Source: Cephalopachus bancanus (lineage: Eukaryota > Chordata > Mammalia > Primates > Tarsiidae). Taken from it: a stretch of 64,000 bases of DNA. A program made the position numbers and the translations under genes. The stretch is taken from contig JAPVLO010000179.1 of NCBI GenBank assembly GCA_027257055.1, positions 2,480,001-2,544,000 of the forward strand. The letters are read 5' to 3'. The notes beneath the pieces were generated by a model. The model made no database searches. It saw nothing but the letters and a program-made list of their open reading frames with translations, and was not told the origin of the DNA. How positions within the stretch are numbered: the stretch's first letter is position 1; each line of letters starts with the position of its first letter. This document shows, one piece after another, positions 48,801-53,900 of the stretch.

Positions 48801-50863
48801 TCAAAAAAAAAAAGTGTCGTCTTGTGCACCCAGACGGCGGGAGACAGTTTTTCTCCCACCAGGAGTGGTGTGACTCTCACAGAAGCCAAACGTGGGGTGC
48901 TGGTTTCTTTTGTATTCTTCCCCAAATTCATGTAAAGTGCACACTCACTATCCAAGTTACTAAAGGCCTTCGAATTTAAAAAAACCCAAAGCAGAGTGTT
49001 CTGCAGAAGATTGGGGGGGTGGCAGCAAGCAGACCGTCTCTCCCTCACTCTGTGCTTCCTGTCACCTGCCTGGGAGGCTCAGGATCCAGTCCTGCTGGGC
49101 AGCCCCCTCCCCCTAAGTGGTCTCAGCTCCTCTGGCAACACCAACTGCCTGTTATCACCAATATCCCCACCTTGGCTTCTCAACTTTTTTATCACTTGAA
49201 TTTTAAAAATCATCCCATTCTTTCTCTACTTTTTCAAAGACCTGGTACAGACTCTGATACACTCAGTAAATGATGATAGGCCTAATACATGGCTACTGAG
49301 AACATTTCTGGACGATGATAAAGGGATTACAGGGTCAAATCCCAACAGCCCACAGGAAAGAGTGCTACAGGAGGGACGTGTCCACAGGGCAGGGGGGCGC
49401 CCGAATGCCTTCTTGGCCCACAGTTGAAGGAAGTGCCTCCCTCTGCTCTGGTTTGGCTTATCCCAGCCGATTGCACGTGTCCCTTTTTTTTTTTTAGTTG
49501 GAGTCTCACTCTGTCGCCCCCACACTCCACCGTGGACCTGGTGAGGTGCGGCAATCCTTCCGCCTCAGACTTCCAAGTAGCCAGAACTACAGGCGCACGC
49601 TACCACACCCAGCTAATTTTTTATTTATTGTAGAGACGAGGTCTCACCAAGTTGCCCGGGCTGGTTTTGAACCCGCGGACTCAGGCAGTCCGCTTGCCTC
49701 AGCCTCCCAAAATGCTGGGATTATAGGCTGAGCCACCGAGCCCAGACAATACGTGCCTTTTTTTAAAGTCCCACTTCACCAGGCACCGTTGCTCACGCCT
49801 GTAATCCCAGCACTTTGGAAGGTGGAGGTGAGAGGATTAACTGAGTCCAGGAGTTTGAGACCAGTCTGGGTAACTTGTTGAGACTTAGTCTCTAAAATTT
49901 AAAAAAAAAAAAATATTAGCTAGGCGTGGTAGCCATGGTATCTTGTAGTCCAAGATACTCAGGAGGCTGAGGCAGGAGTATTGCCAGAACTCCTAAGAGG
50001 TCAAGACTGTGGTGAGCCATGATTGTGTCACTGCTCTCCAGCCTGGGTGACAGAGTGAGACTCCAACTCAAGAAAAAAAATCCACTTTAAAAACCTCATT
50101 TCATCTTACAGATGTGGAAGCTGAGGCTCAGAGGGCAGGAATGACCCACTGGTGCCTAAATGCACAGCCAGCCAGCCTAGCCTGCGCCTCTCTGAGCCTG
50201 AGCCCAGCAGTACTCACCCCTGACTCTTGGCTGTCCTTGTGTCTTTCAGTCAAAGAAGGCTACAAAGTCCGGTCAGATGTAAACATCACACTGGAGTTTC
50301 GTACCTCCTCAAAGAACGGCATCCTCCTGGGGATCAGCAGTGCCAAAGTGGATGCCATTGGACTAGAGATTGTAAACGGCAAGGTAGATACTGCATTCCA
50401 ATGTGCCTCATCCCTCCAGGGTCAGGAGATAGAACAATTGAGACTCAGGAGAAATACCTAGATCCAAACTTCCAATCATTCCCGTAAAAATGGGTATTTC
50501 TTAAAAGCTCTTTTCTTTATTTTTAATTTTTTTAAGTTTTTATTTTTTTAAGTTTTTTAAAAAATGACGTCTTTATATATTTGAAATTAAACTTTCAGCA
50601 AAATTGCAACGACAAAACAAAGAATATTTTTCGCTGAGCATCTGAGCATAAACTGCTCACTTGATGCCCTATTCCTTCTATTCCTTCTAGCACTTTCTAA
50701 GCATGTCATTTGGAAATCACTATAGTGTCATAGGAAGTTACAGTGAATTGTAAAGGAATGGCCCCATGCATGCCTTACCCAGACTTCCCAGTGGTAACCA
50801 AAGGACAGCGTCAAATCCCTGTGCAATTCGCAGAGCCCCTCCAGTGCACCAGTTATTCAGGCA

Positions 50864-50914
<51 letters not shown>

Positions 50915-53900
50915 CTTTACACAATTTTATCACATGTAACTTGTGATATATGTGTATAGCCATCTCCACAGCCAAGATACTCGACTGTATCACTACCGCA
51001 AGCCTTCCCTGAGCTACCCCTCCATGGTCACACCCACCCCCTTCACCCCTAGCTCCTGGCGACCATTAATCTGGTCTCCATCTCTCTAACTGCATCTAAC
51101 CTCTAACTCCATCTCTCTATCACTCATCCAGGTGATTGTGTGTATCCACAATCCACTCCTTTTTATTGTGGAGTATTACTCCAGGGGTTGGAGGTGCCAC
51201 ACTTGAATTTGTTTTTTAAAGAAAAAAATTGCAGTTTTTTTCTATGACTCTTCTACCCTTGTTTTTCACCCTTTCATGTTGGGAACATTATGAACCCAGC
51301 CATGTTCAGCCCTTTGGTCTCTTTTGCTTGAAAACCAGCTGTTCTCGAGTGTCTCCCGACTCTCCCTCTCCTGGTCTTCGGGGCAGCCTCTGTCCTCTGC
51401 ATACGTGGTCAGTTGTAAGGGGTTGGTCTGGGCGTCAGCATTGCCGCTGCTTGGGGACAGTTCCTGGAGCATCTGGCCAGCGTCCCTTGTGGCATGGGTA
51501 CTGACGCCTCTTCATCTTCAACCCCTTTCCACTATGAGGACTTGGGGATTTCTGCCATGCCACACAGGCCATGGGGAGTCAGGGATGGTGGCCTCTCTGG
51601 TCCTCTCTCTACCTCCCTGCATTTTGCCAACGTTTCTACTGCCCTGAGACGAACTCTTGTTGTTATAACAGTAAGATACTTGATTGTCCAGAGCTTACTG
51701 CCTCCTGGAAGGCATGGGACATGTTTTTCTATGTTCTAGATTCCACAAGACTTATCCAGTTGTTTCTAGTATTTTCCTACTTAGTCCCGTGGGATTTTGA
51801 TCCCTAGGACATCCCAGAATGGGGGTGGGGAGGACCTTAGAAGGTGGTGTCTACCTTCTCATCTTTCACCTACCTCTTTTCTTCATGTTGAAACACAACT
51901 GCCTCCAAGTCATGTCATGCTGCTGCCTCTCGACGCTGACTTACAGCCAATTTTTTTTCTCATCTATACTTCAAAAGAATTTTGAAAAATGTATCTATTT
52001 GCACATTTTTGTGTGACATCTGAAAAATGTCATCAGAAGTGTGATACTTGCAAAAATATAATTTGCTGCTATATTTTACCTCTGTTCTTATTGACTTATA
52101 TTGTTCTTTTAAAACATTTTCTAGTGGTTGCCCAAGGGTTTATAATATACCTCTTTGTCCCAGTTCCCATTGAAATAACACTGAGCAGTTTCATATATAG
52201 CATAAGAATCTTCCGACGGTACACTTGAAATTCTTTCCTCCAGTCTTAGTCTGCTCGGTCTGCCAAAACAAAGTGCCACAGACTGGGTGGCTTAAACAAT
52301 AAACTTTTATTTTCTCACATTTCTGGAGACTAGAAGTCTGAGATCAAGGTGTCAGCAGGGTTGGTTTCTTCTCCTTGGTTTGCAGGTGGCCATGGACTCC
52401 CTGTGGCCTCAAAGGGACTTCCCTCCGTGCAAGTCTGTGCCCTAATCTCTTCTTCTTATAAGGACATGGTCAGCCTGGATCAGGGCCACTATAGTGACCT
52501 CTTTTTAACTTGGCCTCTTGAAAGGTTGTATCTCCCAATACAGTCACATTCTGAGATACTAGGGTGAGGATTTCAGACTGTGAATTTTGGGGCTATGCTG
52601 TTTAGCCCATAACATTTTCCATCTTTTGCAATTTTTAGATTGTTTTGTTACCACTCACTGTGGAAGAGCATTCACCATCTGTCAGAAGGGAGTAGTGAAT
52701 ATTCCCTCATAGGTGCTATCAATGGATATGACCCGACACCTTCAGTAAGCTTATCAAATCCTGAAACATCCAAAAATGCCCCGAAAAGGAGGCACCAATT
52801 TAAGGTGCTGGTGACTCAGGCTTGTTGTCATGGAGGGGGCCATTTGCCCTTTCTGAAATTTGGAGACTAGTAGAACATCAGCATCTTTTAAAAGGCTGTT
52901 TTTCAAAAACGATTGTTCGTTTTTCATGGCCAGCTCTCCTTTTAACAGGATGCTATGATTTTTTTCCACTCCAAGAGCATTATACCAATAAATGGACTGT
53001 GTTCCTCAAATATGGATAAACTCACCAGGATGTTTGCTTTGTTTAGCTCTTGTTTCATGTCAACAATGGTGCTGGTAGGATCACCGCCACATATGAGCCC
53101 AGAGTTGCCACTACGCTTTGTGATGGGAGGTGGCACATGCTTCAAGCGAACAAAAGCAAGCACCGTGTCGTTCTGACTGTCGATGGGAATGCAGTTGCAG
53201 CCGAAAGCCCACACACCCAGTCCACCTCGGCGGACACCAACAATCCCATTTATGTGGGTGGCTATCCTGGTACGTATGCATATCCGCTGTGCTCGTCCAC
53301 TTATCAGGGACACTGTCCCTGGGGAAAGGCTTAGTTCAGGTGGATCTAGAATAGGGATTGAGAAAGAAACATGGGTGACAAATCCTTGACCGTTTTAGAA
53401 AAGCTACAAGGGAGACCCAAAAAAAGCCCTGGAATTTGTTTTATAAAAATTGTGTGTTTACTCTTATGTGTTTAAACATTTGTCATCTTCAAAGTACTCT
53501 CTGTTTGATGCAATACACCCATCGAGATGCTTTTTCCACTACTCAAAACAGTTTTTGAACTCATCAATTTTGATGCCTTTTAGTGCTTCTATTGTTTTTT
53601 GTTTCACCTCTTCCACATTAGCAAAACATTTCCCTTTAAGGACTTTTTTCATGTGGGAAACAAAAAAGTGGGTGAGATCAGTTAAATAGGGAGGGTGGGA
53701 CATGGGAATCATGCCATTTTCAGTCCAAAACTGCTGAATACTCAGCAGAGTGTGGGCTAGTGCACTCCTAAATCACCCATCATGAAATGGGTAAACATAC
53801 TGGAAGAATCCCCAAAAAATTCACTGAAGCTGAACACAACATCTCACAATGCTAGCTGATACACTGATGCCAATGGATTCCTACATACCTAGCAGAGGAA

